Shown here piece after piece: positions 1 through 10,233 of a stretch of 64,000 nt of DNA. The first letter of the stretch is position 1, and each line of letters begins with the position of its first letter. The stretch is taken from assembly GCF_905163445.1 (NCBI RefSeq), contig NC_053201.1, positions 2,676,001 through 2,740,000 on the forward strand, read 5' to 3'. Both the position numbers and the translations under genes were made by a program. The DNA comes from Pararge aegeria (Eukaryota > Arthropoda > Insecta > Lepidoptera > Nymphalidae). The notes under the pieces are model-generated. The model was not told where the DNA came from, ran no database searches, and was given only the letters and a program-made list of their open reading frames with translations.

Positions 1-450
1 ATATCATCTGCATACCCTGTGAATAACCTCTATGCACGCTACTGCTAACGGTCCAGTATTTTTGTAATCTATTGTGTACAAAAAAAACAGCTAAAAGTAT
101 ATCTCCTCTTACAAATATTAGTAGTAATTATCGATATATTTTCTTAATGTAGTGTGCATCACTATACTAAAAGTTGCCCCAACAAACGGTCTTGCGGCGT
201 GCGTAAAACATAATATTATGCGGTCACAGACAGACGCAGTAACCGGATCGGTGTTGAAAGCTAATCTAATATTGAAATAGGTTTATATTTTTGTATCTAT
301 CGTATCATTTCTCTGGTAATTTAAGAACAGTAGCGGCATCGTACTATAAATGGTTTCAATTACAATGATTACGCTTCAGTTTCGAGTTTATTTGGGTTTT
401 GGATGCCATGTGGTGACGGTAGATCAGAATACGGTTACAATGTAGTTAGA
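1..450. other. Unassigned AT-rich sequence
   Basis: No ORF of note, RNA gene or repeat family could be recognised in this stretch. Confidence 0.5.
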
Positions 451-572
451 GTAGGTGGTAGTAGAGCTATTTGTGACAGAGCTCCTACTACTACCATGCT
501 TATTTCTGCCGGACATTTTGCAGGATGTGTTCCTCTCATGATCTGTGAAGTGCTCTGTTTATAGGTGTTTAT
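451..572 (+). repeat. Family Q interspersed repeat, fragment
   Basis: The motifs GAGCTATTTGTGACAGAGCT, TTATTTCTGCCG and TTGCAGGATGTGTTCCTCTC recur with changes near 17.0 kb, 21.2 kb (opposite strand) and 48.7 kb, which defines the family. Positions about 455-495 form an imperfect stem (GGTGGTAGTAG pairing with CTACTACTACC). The class is not known; no protein is encoded. Confidence 0.6.
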
Positions 573-587
573 TGCCACTTACTATCA

Positions 588-835
588 GCTTGCAGCCCAG
601 TGGGTAAGACTTCGGCTCCACTTTTGGGGGGCTGAGTTCGAATCCCAGCCGCTTTGGCTCGACGTCGGGGACGGGGGTATAAGTGGACGCCTCGACCACT
701 AGGGGGTTGGGGTCGGACTGCATTTTCAAAGTAGGTCTTTGATAATAATTTCATGTACCGGGCTATGGTGGGAAGATCGAGGTCTCGGTGGAGATCTACG
801 TTGCGCATGAACCACGGACTGTCCGTGGTCATACG
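588..835 (+). repeat. tRNA-derived SINE, separate family
   Basis: An A-box-like stretch (CAGCCCAGTGGGTAAGAC, about 593-610) is followed at 636-645 by a perfect B box GTTCGAATCC, the internal Pol III promoter of a tRNA-derived SINE. The body then runs about 190 bp, more GC-rich than its surroundings. At 811-829 there is a 9-bp perfect stem with a single-base loop (ACCACGGAC/GTCCGTGGT). An LT-type tail follows directly. It is not a tRNA gene: the sequence after the B box has no acceptor-stem pairing. Confidence 0.55.
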
Positions 836-953
836 CATAAACTTGCTGTCGCTACTTAGCGATAAGGCCGCCTTTTGTAGCCTGCTTCATTCTTCATGTG
901 TTTGTTCTTTTTTTTGTCTCGTGGTGTACAAATGAAGAGTATGAATAAATAAA
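836..953 (+). repeat. LT retrotransposon tail, copy 1
   Basis: The conserved block TCGCTACTTAGCGATAAGGC, then CGCCTTTTGTA and GTGGTGTACAAATGAAGAG with a TAAATAAA end, matches five other places in the window. The hairpin is at 849-862. It abuts the preceding SINE, so it may serve as that SINE's 3' end. Confidence 0.65.
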
Positions 954-960
954 AATAATT

Positions 961-1060
961 GTGGGTCGGTAATGGGTTGATATGATGATGATGATCAGGT
1001 GGGCTGTCTGCTTGGCCCATCAATTAATAATAAATTATATAAAAATAAATAAAAAAAACA
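961..1060 (+). repeat. SINE-B/RTE tail followed by a family Q tail
   Basis: GGTAATGGGTTGATATGATG with repeated GATGATG is the 3' end shared by SINE-B copies. It runs into GTGGGCTGTCTGCTTGGCCC ATCAATTA and an A-rich end, which resembles the 3' part of the Q copy ending near 48.9 kb. Confidence 0.55.
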
Positions 1061-1123
1061 GTTTGCACAAACCCTCCTCGGCAGTCGAAAAGATCGATAC
1101 ACGCCGTGGTGATTATAAAAAAA

Positions 1124-1170
1124 GTCCTTTAGACCAGCAGTAGACTGTATAGGCTATCAATGATTTGATT
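1124..1170 (+). repeat. RTE/SINE 3' tail fragment
   Basis: CCAGCAGTAGACTGTATAGG CTATCAATGAT resembles the RTE-type 3' terminus (CAGCAGTGGACG..TGATGATG) seen intact near 46.9 kb. Confidence 0.45.
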
Positions 1171-1191
1171 TGTAAAGCACGTGTAAATATT

Positions 1192-1310
1192 TCATCATCA
1201 TCATCATCATATCATAATCATAATCATATGTTATGTTTAATCATATGTTATCATAATCATATGTTATCATAATCATATGTTATGTTTAATATGTAGTATG
1301 TTTTATGTTT
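1192..1310. repeat. ATC microsatellite and 17-bp minisatellite
   Basis: An (ATC)n run passes into repeated units close to ATCATAATCATATGTTA, with interspersed ATGTTTA variants. It is AT-only low-complexity sequence with a visible period of about 17 bp. Confidence 0.75.
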
Positions 1311-1381
1311 ATTTTATGTCAATTTACTAATGTCTGTTGTATCACCTACTAATTTCTTATAGCATTTTCTTGTATGCTTTT

Positions 1382-1520
1382 GGTTGCCTGGAAGAGATCG
1401 TTATTTAGCGATAAGGCCGCCAAATTGTATCTACGTTCTACCTTATTGTGCTGTTGTATTTGTATCTCTGTAAATTTTCTCTGTGGTGTACAATAAAAGT
1501 GTATTCATTCATTCATTCAT
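1382..1520 (+). repeat. LT retrotransposon tail, copy 2
   Basis: Starts GGTTGCCTGGAAGAGATCG and carries the hairpin at 1397-1412, where one G-C pair is replaced by a G-U wobble (ATCGTT..AGCGAT). It ends GTGGTGTACAATAAAAGTG followed by four ATTC repeats. Confidence 0.7.
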
Positions 1521-1592
1521 ATCAACCGATAGACGGCCACTGCTGGACATAGGTCTTTTGTAGGGAGTTCCAAATTCCACAGTTTTGTGCCG
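1521..1592 (-). repeat. LINE/RTE 3' end fragment
   Basis: On the minus strand this reads GGAACTCCCTACAAAAGACC, then TATGTCCAGCAGTGG and a TTGAT end, as in the better RTE copy at 46.8 kb, where the same DNA encodes the protein end around WNSLQKTYVQQWTSIG. The reading frame is decayed here. Confidence 0.65.
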
Positions 1593-1643
1593 TAAGTAAA
1601 TATTTAAGTTTATAAATATTTAAGCTTATTGTAAATATTTAAG

Positions 1644-1700
1644 CTTAATGACAAGATTGCTTGGAAGCATCCGGCTCCGCTTTCATCTCTCACAAAATAA
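1644..1700 (+). mobile_element. LINE-A coding 3' end, partial (plus arm)
   Basis: This piece encodes the very end of the LINE-A reverse-transcriptase protein (…NDKIAWKHPAPLSSLTK) in plus orientation and breaks off in a run of A. It is the mirror image of 1,882-1,933, so the two form 50-bp inverted arms. Confidence 0.65.
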
Positions 1701-2046
1701 AAAAAAAAAAAAAAATCCTAATACAAGCACTTTTGAAAGGTCAAGTCTGTCCGTGTGTAGTGACTTTACCACCGGTTCGGAAGGCAGATTCTACTGAGAA
1801 GAAGCCGGCAAGAAACTCAGCAGTTGCTCTTTTCCAACATCAAAAATTTACATTTTATATTTTAACATTCATTTTTCTATCTTGTGAGAGATGAAAGCGG
1901 AGCCGGATGCTTCCAAGCAACCTTGTCATTAAGAAACTCATCAATTGTATAATAACCTCGCTGTAATAAATGTGTTTTAACACATTCTTTAAACTTATGC
2001 ATTGGTAGGTCCAAAATTACCTTAGGAATCATATTATAATAGCGAT
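1701..2046 (-). mobile_element. LINE-A 3' end, minus copy with RT C-terminus
   Basis: Reading the minus strand from 2,046, an open frame encodes about 55 residues ending in a stop near 1,878. It includes YYNMIPKVILDLPMHKFKE, then HLLQRGYYTIDEFLND and KVAWKHPAPLSSLTR. The pattern YN.IP..I..L....FK..VK..L...YY...EFLND is typical of the C-terminus of CR1/jockey-type endonuclease-reverse transcriptase LINEs in Lepidoptera. The 3' UTR follows with ACCGGTTCGGAAGGCAG on the plus strand. The 5' part is truncated, as is normal for LINE copies. Confidence 0.75.
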
Positions 2047-2264
2047 AGAAAAATGAATTTTAAAATGTAAAATGTAAATTGTTGATATTGGAAAAGAGCA
2101 ACTGCTGAGTTTCTTGCCGGCTTTTTCTCGGTAGAATCTGCCTTCCGAACCGGTGGTAGAGACACTACACACAGACAGACTTGAAAAATATTCAAAAATT
2201 CAAAATTCAAAATTCAAAATTCATTTATTTCAAGTAGGCCTAATATAAGCACTTTTGAAACGTT
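2047..2264 (+). mobile_element. LINE-A 3' UTR, plus orientation
   Basis: CAACTGCTGAGTTTCTTGCC and CCTTCCGAACCGGTGGTAGA are the LINE-A 3' UTR in the opposite direction to the copy immediately before, so 1,742-1,880 and 2,044-2,186 pair as long imperfect inverted repeats. Confidence 0.7.
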
Positions 2265-2344
2265 TAGTCCCTCTGTGACGTTTCAAAGGTTCTTATATTA
2301 GGCCTACTTGAAATAAATGAATTTTGAATTTTTGAATTTTGAAT
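2198..2344. repeat. Inverted repeat of the LINE-A 3' terminus
   Basis: Two arms of roughly 65 bp (2,198-2,263 and 2,278-2,344) containing TTTCAAGTAGGCCTAATATA and its reverse complement are separated by about 14 bases. I count one mismatch, one wobble and a one-base offset over most of the arm. Confidence 0.8.
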
Positions 2345-2704
2345 CTTAAAATTCTTAAGTTTCTTAAAATATAATACTAACGCGAACGAAGTCGTAAGAT
2401 TTTGTTTCATACACTTACATTTGTGGTCATTCAATACACGGTCTCACATTTATCCACACGATAATTAAGTATGAATAAAATATGGCATCCCATTATTATC
2501 AGTACGTATTAACTTTTAAATGTGGTTTACTGTCAGCTTCCGCGTTATATTACTTACTTAATATTATTGTTATTAAGGCAATTTGAAATCATCTATTGCA
2601 CAATTATTTCTTATATAGGTATTCTTGTTCTGAGTTGGAGTAAAGGCTGTATCATATTGACGGCGTTTAGTTTATTTGAGCTTTGAGAGTTATTTACTGA
2701 ATTA
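2345..2704. other. Unassigned AT-rich sequence
   Basis: A short GAACGAAGTCG at 2,383-2,393 resembles the HEL 3' end. Nothing else is recognised. Confidence 0.4.
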
Positions 2705-2950
2705 TCACCCTGCTCTCTGAGTCCAAGACTGACTGATCTGAGGTTCAATTCCCACAACTAGAAAATGTTTGTGTGCTGAACATGATTTTTTTTCAGTGTG
2801 TGTGTGTTTATCTGTATATTAAAAGTTTTTATGTATATTTTTCATAAAAATGTTCATCAGTCATCTTAGTACCCATTACACTTAATACTAATACTATCTA
2901 GTTTGGGGCTAGATGGCGATGTGTGTATTACCGTAGACTATTTATTTATT
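2705..2950 (+). repeat. SINE-A copy, 5' truncated
   Basis: The B box (AGGTTCAATTCCC, 2,741-2,753) is present but the A box is lost. The body follows the family order: AAAATGTTTGTGTG, CAGTGTGTGTGTG, TTCATCAGTCATCTTAGTAC, GGGGCTAGATGGCGATGTGT, then a TATTTATT tail. Confidence 0.8.
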
Positions 2951-3061
2951 AGATCCTATAAAGGATGGCGGAGGTGGACTACATAGAGATTACGTTGTCT
3001 TTTATCCGCTGGGCGAGTTTACGTAATCGTCACGATAACGTAAACTCAGCTCAGTATAAAG

Positions 3062-3140
3062 CACGGATATCCTCTCAGCTATAGAACAGTTGAGGCCGGA
3101 ATCTACCACGCAAGCCAAGTGCGGATTGGTAAACTTAACA
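3062..3140 (-). repeat. SINE-B fragment
   Basis: CTACCACGCAAGCCAAGTGC GGATTGGTAAAC corresponds to the central block of SINE-B (CCACGCTGGCCCAGTGCGGA) in minus orientation. Confidence 0.5.
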
Positions 3141-3161
3141 AGGCTTTAATATTATTATGGA

Positions 3162-3443
3162 CTAGCTGACCCGCGCAACTTCGTCTGCACCAAATTGTTT
3201 TAATATCTTAAAAAAACCTAGAAACTAATTGCAGCGCTACCTACCAGGAACACCTGGTCGGTAGGTTTTATTTCCAAGCTATGTTATTCGCGGCCGTACG
3301 TGCTATTCTATACCCATCGCAACTTCTAAGCGATGGGATCAATTTCAATATTTTAAAAATGAATTTGCAGGTATATAATTAAACTTTATATTTATATTAT
3401 TTTATTTCTTTCGCATTTATAATATTAGTATTTAGTAGGAAGA
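3162..3443 (-). mobile_element. Helitron-like non-autonomous element (HEL)
   Basis: In minus orientation the element begins TC near CCTACTAAATACTAATATTA and ends GCGCGGGTCAGCTAG. The plus-strand flanks are consistent with insertion between A and T. 5'-TC, CTRR-3' and A/T insertion are the diagnostic Helitron ends. It encodes no protein. A strong internal stem lies around 3,240-3,266 (ACCAGG/CCTGGT flanked by CTACC/GGTAG). Confidence 0.55.
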
Positions 3444-3589
3444 TACGCATGCATTATGCCTCGCAACTTGCTGTTATCTGTGAAGAGTTATGTCCTTTAT
3501 CTCCAACAATAGTTATCAGATCTTCATTAAAATTAGACAGTAAATGCTTGATGGTATACTCTTTCAAATAAAAAAGAATTATAAAAATC

Positions 3590-3735
3590 GGTCGAAATTT
3601 AACAGAGCTATGAAGTAAAATTGATAAAAAAAATCATCCCATTTCCCGGAGGAAACTTATTGTTTATCGGGATAAAAAGTATCCTATATGTTGACCCGGG
3701 ATATCAGCTACCACTGTACCAAATTTGAGTAGTAC
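3590..3735 (-). repeat. HEL-related fragment
   Basis: TTCCCGGAGGAAACTTATTG, GATAAAAAGTATCCTATATG and GATATCAGCTACCACTGTAC match, in the opposite orientation, the segment at 41,330-41,490. Confidence 0.6.
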
Positions 3736-4627
3736 ATTAGGGTTAATTATTATTATAATATATACTTTGTTTATATATTGTTATCAGACCCTACAATTAA
3801 TACATATTAACCTATTAGGTACTAACATGATTTACGAATTTTGGTTCTAATGCACCAGCGTTTATAAAAACGCGCGGTAAAAGCTTATCACTGTGGCAAT
3901 ACTCACAGGCCATTTACCGTTGTCCGAGATACGCAATAGGTTAATAAATCAAAACTTAAACGCCGGGTTATTCGTTAGATGAAGTGCACTATGTGCCCAT
4001 TTAGCGGCCGCCACAGAAACCGAATCGTAACATGGCTGTATGCCTTGCCGTGCATCGCGACGGAAACCGTAAATAGTAGGTTATACGGGTACGAACCCTC
4101 TTTTGGGGTAATTTGTTATATTTTATTTGTACTTTTTTAATTGTTTTCATTTCTTATTTTTGAGATCTTTTAAAATACTTTGCTACTTTTTTTACGTGTA
4201 TATTGAGATGGATTTTAACTGAATTAAAGAATTATTACTATTTACCTTAGTCATTATGGGTTATGAAAGGTTTAAATAAAGTTGCAGGTTTTTTTGGTAA
4301 AAAAGTAAGGAACGTGTGGCAGTTTTAAGGATTTCTTTCTTCAGACAAATAAAAACCCTTTCAAAAATAATAATATTAAGGAATACAAAATTCTGGTTAT
4401 TGGAACCAAGAAAATTAAAAAAAAATATAAAACGAAATTTTTCCAAGATAAGACAAATCGGTTCCTATACATTCCTTTATTACATTGACATTTTATTTCT
4501 AAAAATAAAGGATAACATTTTTGGCACTATAATTTTTTCATAACCTACAATAAATAATTATTTATATTTATATTTACATTTGAATTACATTATGAATTTT
4601 TAAAATAAACGCTTATTAAGTGCCTTG
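3736..4627. other. Unassigned sequence
   Basis: Mostly AT-rich. A slightly GC-richer patch around 3,990-4,090 contains GCGGCCGCC, but no repeat family or coding signal is visible. Confidence 0.45.
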
Positions 4628-4865
4628 GACCTTTTTTTTCTGGCTACCTCCAACCCGTGGGCAGGACGAAGGTTATGTGGGACTCCCCCCTCTAAAGGGG
4701 GTATACCCAAACTAAAAACCACCAAGGCATATCCCAGGGAACCCATTGTAAACATCCCGGACGTCTACCAACTACCCTAGCCGGGGTGGTTTGCAGACGT
4801 GCTGGGGCTCCCGCGCTAAAGAGGAGGGGATCGGGACAGCTTAAACCCCCTCTCAGACAGTAGAG
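4628..4865 (-). repeat. Family Z GC-rich repeat
   Basis: Its reverse complement (GGTGGTTTTTAGTTTGGGT, AGTCCCACATAACCTTCGTC) recurs on the plus strand at 49,420-49,530 and, more decayed, at 25,735-25,880. The base composition is much higher in GC than the neighbours. No protein can be read; the class is unknown. Confidence 0.6.
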
Positions 4866-4892
4866 AAGCTTGTACAGTGACGGGTAGCTAGC

Positions 4893-5110
4893 TTGTGATG
4901 TTTTCCTTTACCATTAAGGCAAATGATAATTAAATGCTTTTATCGCACGTAAAATTTTTGTAACAATGATATTTTCTGGACCAAACAGATTGCTACCTGA
5001 TGGCAGGTGGAAACGCATCGTCTGTAAACACCGGCACCTATGACTTTTACATCGGAACACAGCAAAACTGGTAGGCGGCAAAAATAGGCATGCTTTATAA
5101 ATAGCTTTAC
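4893..5110 (-). repeat. SINE-B fragment and adjoining repeat piece
   Basis: GTGATGTTTTCCTTTACCAT and the following bases up to about 4,955 match the minus SINE-B block GATGTTTTCCTTCACCGTTA. The next 150 bases include CCTGATGGCAGGTGG, which I take for a fragment of another repeat but cannot name. Confidence 0.45.
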
Positions 5111-5392
5111 TAAGACTAGAATAGAAAAGAAATTTTTAAATTTTGAATTTGAATTTTTACTACTTGCTCAATACGGTGTAAATGCAACTTGAACAACGTA
5201 GGCATCAGCTTTACGATGCAGTTTATCCGAGTTAAGCTAGTTTAACTTGCGCTAGGTAATGCGGCGATTTAGCCTCTGTCTAACTTCGGAGTTATGATTT
5301 ATGTGCGCCTCCTTTTAGGCTTTAAGGGCAGTTTGATGTTTTGTTTACTTAACATAAGTTTGCTAAAAAGAATTACAAATAAAAACTATGAC

Positions 5393-5641
5393 AAATAAAT
5401 ATACTATGACAAAAAACACATCGCCATCTAGCCGCACAGCGCTAGCTTGTGTTATGAGTGCTAAGATGACTGATGAATATTTTTATGAATAATTTACATA
5501 AATACTCATGAAACATAGATAAGCACCCAGGCACTGAAAAACCTTCATGTTCATCACACAATTATTTTCCATTTGTGGGAATCGAACCCACGGCCTTGGA
5601 CTCAGAAAGCAGCGTCGCTGCCTACCAATCGACCGTCGATT
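5393..5641 (-). repeat. SINE-A copy, nearly full length
   Basis: In minus orientation it has a degenerate A-box region at the high-coordinate end (GGTAGGCAGCGACGCTGC), a perfect B box (GGGTTCGATTCCCACA), the conserved body and a TATTTATT tail at the low-coordinate end. Confidence 0.85.
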
Positions 5642-5670
5642 ATGCCATTCATCATTGATTTATATCCATA

Positions 5671-5944
5671 CTAGATATTCCCTGCGGCTTCGCCGCCGAA
5701 AATTTCGGAACGCAGCGTCTATTGTCAAACATGAGATTTTCGACAAACATTTTCAACTCGTTCGTTCGTTCGTTCGTGTTTTTTGTTCTTTCGTAAAAAT
5801 TTTTTTTTTTAAAAGTATCCTATATTACTTCTGATACCTCTAAGAATACGTGTACAAAGTTTCATGGTGATCGGTAAAGTAGTTTTCGCGCGAAAGCGTA
5901 ACAAACAAACTTACTTTCACATTTATAATATTAGGAAGGAAGGA
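5671..5944 (-). mobile_element. Helitron-like element (HEL)
   Basis: In minus orientation it starts TCCTTCCTTCCTAATATTAT and ends with a small GC hairpin (GCGGC/GCCGC) followed by GGGAATATCTAG. The A and T flanks fit Helitron insertion. It contains the family motif of a GTTTGTTTGTTACGC repeat, a GGATAC core (5,812-5,822 region) and a TTCG microsatellite at about 5,757-5,778. Confidence 0.55.
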
Positions 5945-6904
5945 TATATGTATAGTCCTAGCGGGGTTCCATGATTTCGTCGGTGTTGGATATTTAGTGA
6001 GTTAGAAGTGTTTTTGTCGCTGCATACGGCGTTATTCCAAATTAATTAATTTTTTTTTTAAATTTATGCCAATTCACACAACATCTTTATTACTGTCTAT
6101 TGGACGGAACTTAAGACGGCCATAAATCTTTTCCACACAAAAAAAAAATACCGCAGGTATTCTTCAAAACACGCGGACGCTTTGAGTTGGCCTTAACACA
6201 GCGTCTTGATTTAATTTTATTTCTAGAAATAATTTCGCATATTTAAAAATCGTTGGTTGTAAAACGGTTTATTAATATCGGGTTAAAGAATCATTTATTT
6301 CTTTCAAAGAATAATTTTTCATATTCACTTACAGAGAAATCATATTGATCTGATATTATTTGTATAGCAATCATATTAAACTTATTATTAGGTATCCATA
6401 TAAATTATTAAAAATCCAAAATCCTCAGAATCTTCGTTATATATTCGTACAATATACTTGTTACATATGCTTATGAACTAGCATAACTCAACTTACACTC
6501 TAGACCAGCGCTTGGTTTTTTGTTAGGAATTCACTAAATAACCCGTGGTTGCCGCCAAGTTTATTCAATGTAGTTTTCAAAGTATTTTAACTGCGCTAAA
6601 GTGATAATAGTGCACAGAATTAGCACTTAACCCAGCTATTAGGGCGAATTAAGCCGAGATTATTACTAATCATTAAAGGGAATCGTAGGACGTGATCGAC
6701 TTAAACGGTGGGAAAATCTAAAACACACCCTGTTACAAAGCGATAGGATTGAGTTTTAAATGTAAGGACTCCGTGCTAGCTATTACTAGCAATGGAAAAA
6801 CATAGGATGCGTATGCGCAGCTACTAACTTATTATGTACAGTCATAAAGTTCAATACACTGGAAGAAGTAGTATTGAAATAAAATTTTTATTTACATATT
6901 ATAT
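5945..6904. other. Unassigned AT-rich sequence
   Basis: No repeat family, ORF or RNA gene was recognised over this kilobase. Confidence 0.5.
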
Positions 6905-7059
6905 TATTGTGGTATTATAATATTTTCTGTTATTATTATTAATCTTTATCTGTATACCAAATGAAGTAAAAGAAATATACAAGAAAAAAGAAACATAAAA
7001 ATAGAAGCAGAATACAAAAGGCAGCCTTATCGCTTAGTAGCGATCTCTGCCAGGCAATG
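6905..7059 (-). repeat. LT retrotransposon tail, copy 3
   Basis: Minus-strand TTGCCTGGCAGAGATCGCTA and CTAAGCGATAAGGCTGCC identify the family. The hairpin is perfect at 7,029-7,044 (ATCGCT, loop TAGT, AGCGAT on the plus strand). Confidence 0.7.
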
Positions 7060-7387
7060 AGGAAAAATAAGGAGAACAAACCGCGGTTGGTACTAAATAT
7101 AAAATACATACATACGAATACCTAAATACTAATACAAAAAGTCATATACACAAATGCATATAACATATAATAAATATAAAAAAAAACCTAAAAAACTAAA
7201 AATTTGAGTAAATAAATACTATTAAACATCGCTTTCAGTTGGACATAGTCATATGAAAACGAATTGGATTTTGAAATTGACATTGAAATTTGAATGCACT
7301 TTAGAATTTGGTCTGTGTGAATTGGAATAAAACGCTTCGAATGTGATAGCTAGACCATTAGCTGATGATCTGGCATCACATTCAAAT
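7060..7387. other. Unassigned sequence
   Basis: AT-rich, with GAAATTGACATTGAAATTTG near-repeats at about 7,270-7,292. No gene signal. Confidence 0.4.
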
Positions 7388-7830
7388 TCAAAGTCAAAGT
7401 CAAAAATATCTTTATTCAAGTAGGCCCATATGTGGCACTTTTGATGCGTACATAAGAATTACACGGTAGTGAGATGATGGCGATAACCACATTCGTAAAC
7501 TTAAAACTAAAGCTACGAGGGTTCCAAACGCAACCTGGTCTAAGAAGAAGCCCACAACAAACTTAGCCGGGTGTTTTTTTTTTTTTTTTATCACCATCTC
7601 ACAATGTCATTTTAAATTATTAGAAGAGCAACCTGGTTAGAGCAATATTTTCAGCCAAGCTTTTTTATCGTTTACGTAGTACCTTTATACTATAATAGGA
7701 CTTTTCTATAAGCTTACGTTTAATACAAACTTTGAACTTTTTAAGAGACATCTCCAAGATGTCAATTGGTAGTTAATTGTAGCGTTGTGTATTGTAAAGT
7801 CAACCTCTCCTGAGGATGCTTTTAGAAGAG
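7388..7830 (-). mobile_element. LINE-B 3' end with RT C-terminus
   Basis: On the minus strand a short frame gives LPIDILEMSLKKFKVCIKR, then KLIEKSYYSIK, the C-terminal pattern of CR1/jockey-like reverse transcriptases. A shifted base breaks the frame just after this. The 3' UTR contains CACAACAAACTTAGCCGG and GCTACGAGGGTTCCAAACG (plus strand), shared with 17.9, 28.7 and 62.4 kb. The end beyond 7,780 holds CTCTCCTGAGGATGCT, a block also found in family T. Confidence 0.7.
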
Positions 7831-7849
7831 CGCATGTTACATGTCTCAT

Positions 7850-7967
7850 CATCCTCAAACCATTACCAGCCCATTATAGGCGACGGGTCTCTTCTCAGAT
7901 TGAGAAGGTTTTCGGCCGTATTCCACCACGCTGGCAAAGTGCGGATTGGTAGACCTCACGCGTTAAA
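7850..7967 (-). repeat. SINE-B fragment
   Basis: CCATTACCAGCCCATTATAG, TCTCAGATTGAGAAGG and CACCACGCTGGCAAAGTGCG form the 3' half of SINE-B in minus orientation. The tRNA-like head is missing. Confidence 0.7.
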
Positions 7968-8385
7968 GATAGACGCGATAACTTATACCTAACTTTGTAT
8001 GTACATTTGATCTTTGTTAAATCTCGGGGAGTACCGTAACAAAATACCATAACAAATAAACTCATATCGCGAATAAAACAACAAAGAACGAACTCAGCCA
8101 ACTAACTAGGTCAAGTACATTAAGAAATAAAACACACTGTAGACCGTAAGTGGCTAATTATCCTACAAATCCCCGGTCAATATGTCATCCATGGAGGCAT
8201 CCATTAACTGGATATAAAAATTATTTCTTCTACAATCCACTATCAAGTGCCATCGCCGCCATTATGGGATGTCACGATGACGATGCGCAGGCGCAGCGTC
8301 GCGTGTGTTATTATGGTTCATTAGAAAATAGATAAAAACTATGCGCACTGTTCATAGAAAAAAGGAGATTTTATTTGTATTGAAA
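7968..8385. other. Unassigned sequence
   Basis: A small CpG-containing patch at 8,245-8,310 (GCGCAGGCGCAGCGTCGCG) stands out from AT-rich surroundings; no coding potential is evident. Confidence 0.4.
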
Positions 8386-8386
8386 A

Positions 8387-8720
8387 CTAGCGGATGCCAG
8401 CAACTTCATTTCAGTAAAATTTCTTATAACCGTTTAGATTAAAAAAAAATCCCCGCGGTGCCTACGTCTGCAGGTGCCTCCAGCAACCAAAAACCAAAAT
8501 ACCATATATTAGACTATATAATATGTATAACTTGAATAATTAAGGACTTTCATTTAAACTTGTGGGGTAGAATTCTACAAAAAACTTAAAATTTAAAGTT
8601 TCATATCGGTCCAGATCGGTTTTTAAAGTACTTTTGTAGTTGAAAGGGTACACTTTGCAGAGGTACTCCCATAAACATCAAGGCAGGATCTGTGTTAGAC
8701 TTTGAGAATGATTGAAATCG
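8387..8720 (-). mobile_element. Helitron-like element, decayed
   Basis: ACTAGCGGATGCCAGCAACT is the reverse complement of a CTAG 3' end, and ATCGGTCCAGATCGG (about 8,605-8,620) resembles the family core. The 5' end cannot be placed exactly. Confidence 0.4.
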
Positions 8721-9457
8721 GTTAATTTTTTATTTTAAGTTGTATAATTTATTAGCAAATTTTTTTTCTTAATATATGTAGCCAGTGTCCTTCGGGGTAA
8801 CATAAGGATCGAATGTAACGATATCTCATCTATCCTTATTTATTCATTCGAAGAAGATGGAGAATAAAGAAACTCACAATATCTCATAATAGATGAGCCC
8901 TGAAAATATTAAAATCCTTTTTTAGGCAGCCGTATAAAAATCAAAATAAAACCGATTCAACTTCCATAAAAAAAGCCATAGACACTTATCGATATGAAGA
9001 AGTAGGTGAGTAACCTATACTAAAATAATGGAAACGAAGACAGATCTTACTGCATGGAAATTACTTAAAAAGTACACGTGTCAATATATTTATGGTCCAG
9101 ATAGACGAGAACTTTTTAACCATGGATGATTTACAAACGTTAGATCGTTACTTATTACGCCATAATGTCAGTGGTAATAGCGCCATAATAATATGGTGGG
9201 CTTAATGGCATCGCATTATGGTGTGCCATGGTTTATCCCAGTGTTGTTCTGTTTTTAGTTCGGACTATTATAGTTTTGAGGCTTGCTTCTGGTTCTGTAT
9301 TAGATTTATTGTTAGATTTATAATTAATAACGGGTTAGATTTTACTTTGTTTTTTAATGCTTTTGTTGTCACTTTAAATTAGTTATATCGGATAATCCTA
9401 GTAAATACCAATCCGTTTTCTCTACCTACCTACTACCTATTCAGATCAAAAAGTGTT
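8721..9457. other. Unassigned sequence
   Basis: AT-rich, with loosely repeated CCATAAT blocks at 9,155-9,235. No family recognised. Confidence 0.4.
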
Positions 9458-9760
9458 CCTTGACCGATTTCGGACACGGTGGTCAATCTCCAGGGGGATT
9501 TTTCCAAGTATTACATATTGTATTGCAAAACTGTGTGTGCAAACACAGGTGCAATAAAAATTCCCTCACTATATATCCCATGGGATAGGAGCGCCGACAA
9601 GAACGGGAAGCGTTTAGGCGCAGGACCGACAACGTCACCTATCCGAGGCTCGCAGGTGAATCACCGCTGTTACTTATAATGTCTTGATAAAAAAAACCAA
9701 GCGTATTCTTTAGCCTGGAGACTGAACCCAAGTGTTCGTGATCTTCTGCGGAACATGCTT
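9458..9760 (+). repeat. Common lepidopteran interspersed repeat, partial
   Basis: ACCGATTTCGGACACGGTGG, GTGTGTGCAAACACAGGTGC, TTCCCTCACTATATATCCCA and GGCGCAGGACCGAC are, from memory of lepidopteran sequences, hallmarks of a widespread repeat that normally ends in a tRNA-like GAACCCAGG block; a decayed version (ACTGAACCCAAGTG) is at 9,721. I cannot assign the class securely. Confidence 0.5.
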
Positions 9761-10232
9761 ACTAGACCAAATATTAATGCTCTAACATTCCACTAAAATC
9801 AAACTGGGGTTGGATATAATTATCTGCATGTCAAACAGGAATCATTACGTTTGTCCACATCAAACGAAAATCGTGATAGTGCAGCATTAGTGCGTAAAAG
9901 CACAACTCAAACATTGGGTGCATCCCGTCATAAATGAGATAATGACCGTCACCTCACCGCCACTGAAACCTTTGTGGCTCGTGACTATTTGCAAATGCCC
10001 CGTCCATTAGCTTTGATAAAGGATTTTATATTTAAACCAGTCCATAATGTTCGCTCATCAGCTTTGACATTCATATTTGTACTGTACCTCTAAGCTGCGC
10101 TTTGTATAAGTACCATCATAGTATGTTCAATTGGCGTAAACATTTCCATTAGCAAAAATATTGTCCAGGATTTAAAAAGTTACTCTAGTAGCCATTATAT
10201 TTTATTATTAGTTTATTATTTTTTTATATTAT
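9761..10232. other. Unassigned sequence
   Basis: No recognisable repeat or coding signal. Confidence 0.45.
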
Positions 10233-10233
10233 A

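Noticed and set aside
1192..1310. CRISPR-like array
   Set aside because: Units are short, AT-only and without distinct spacers; it is a minisatellite in eukaryotic DNA.
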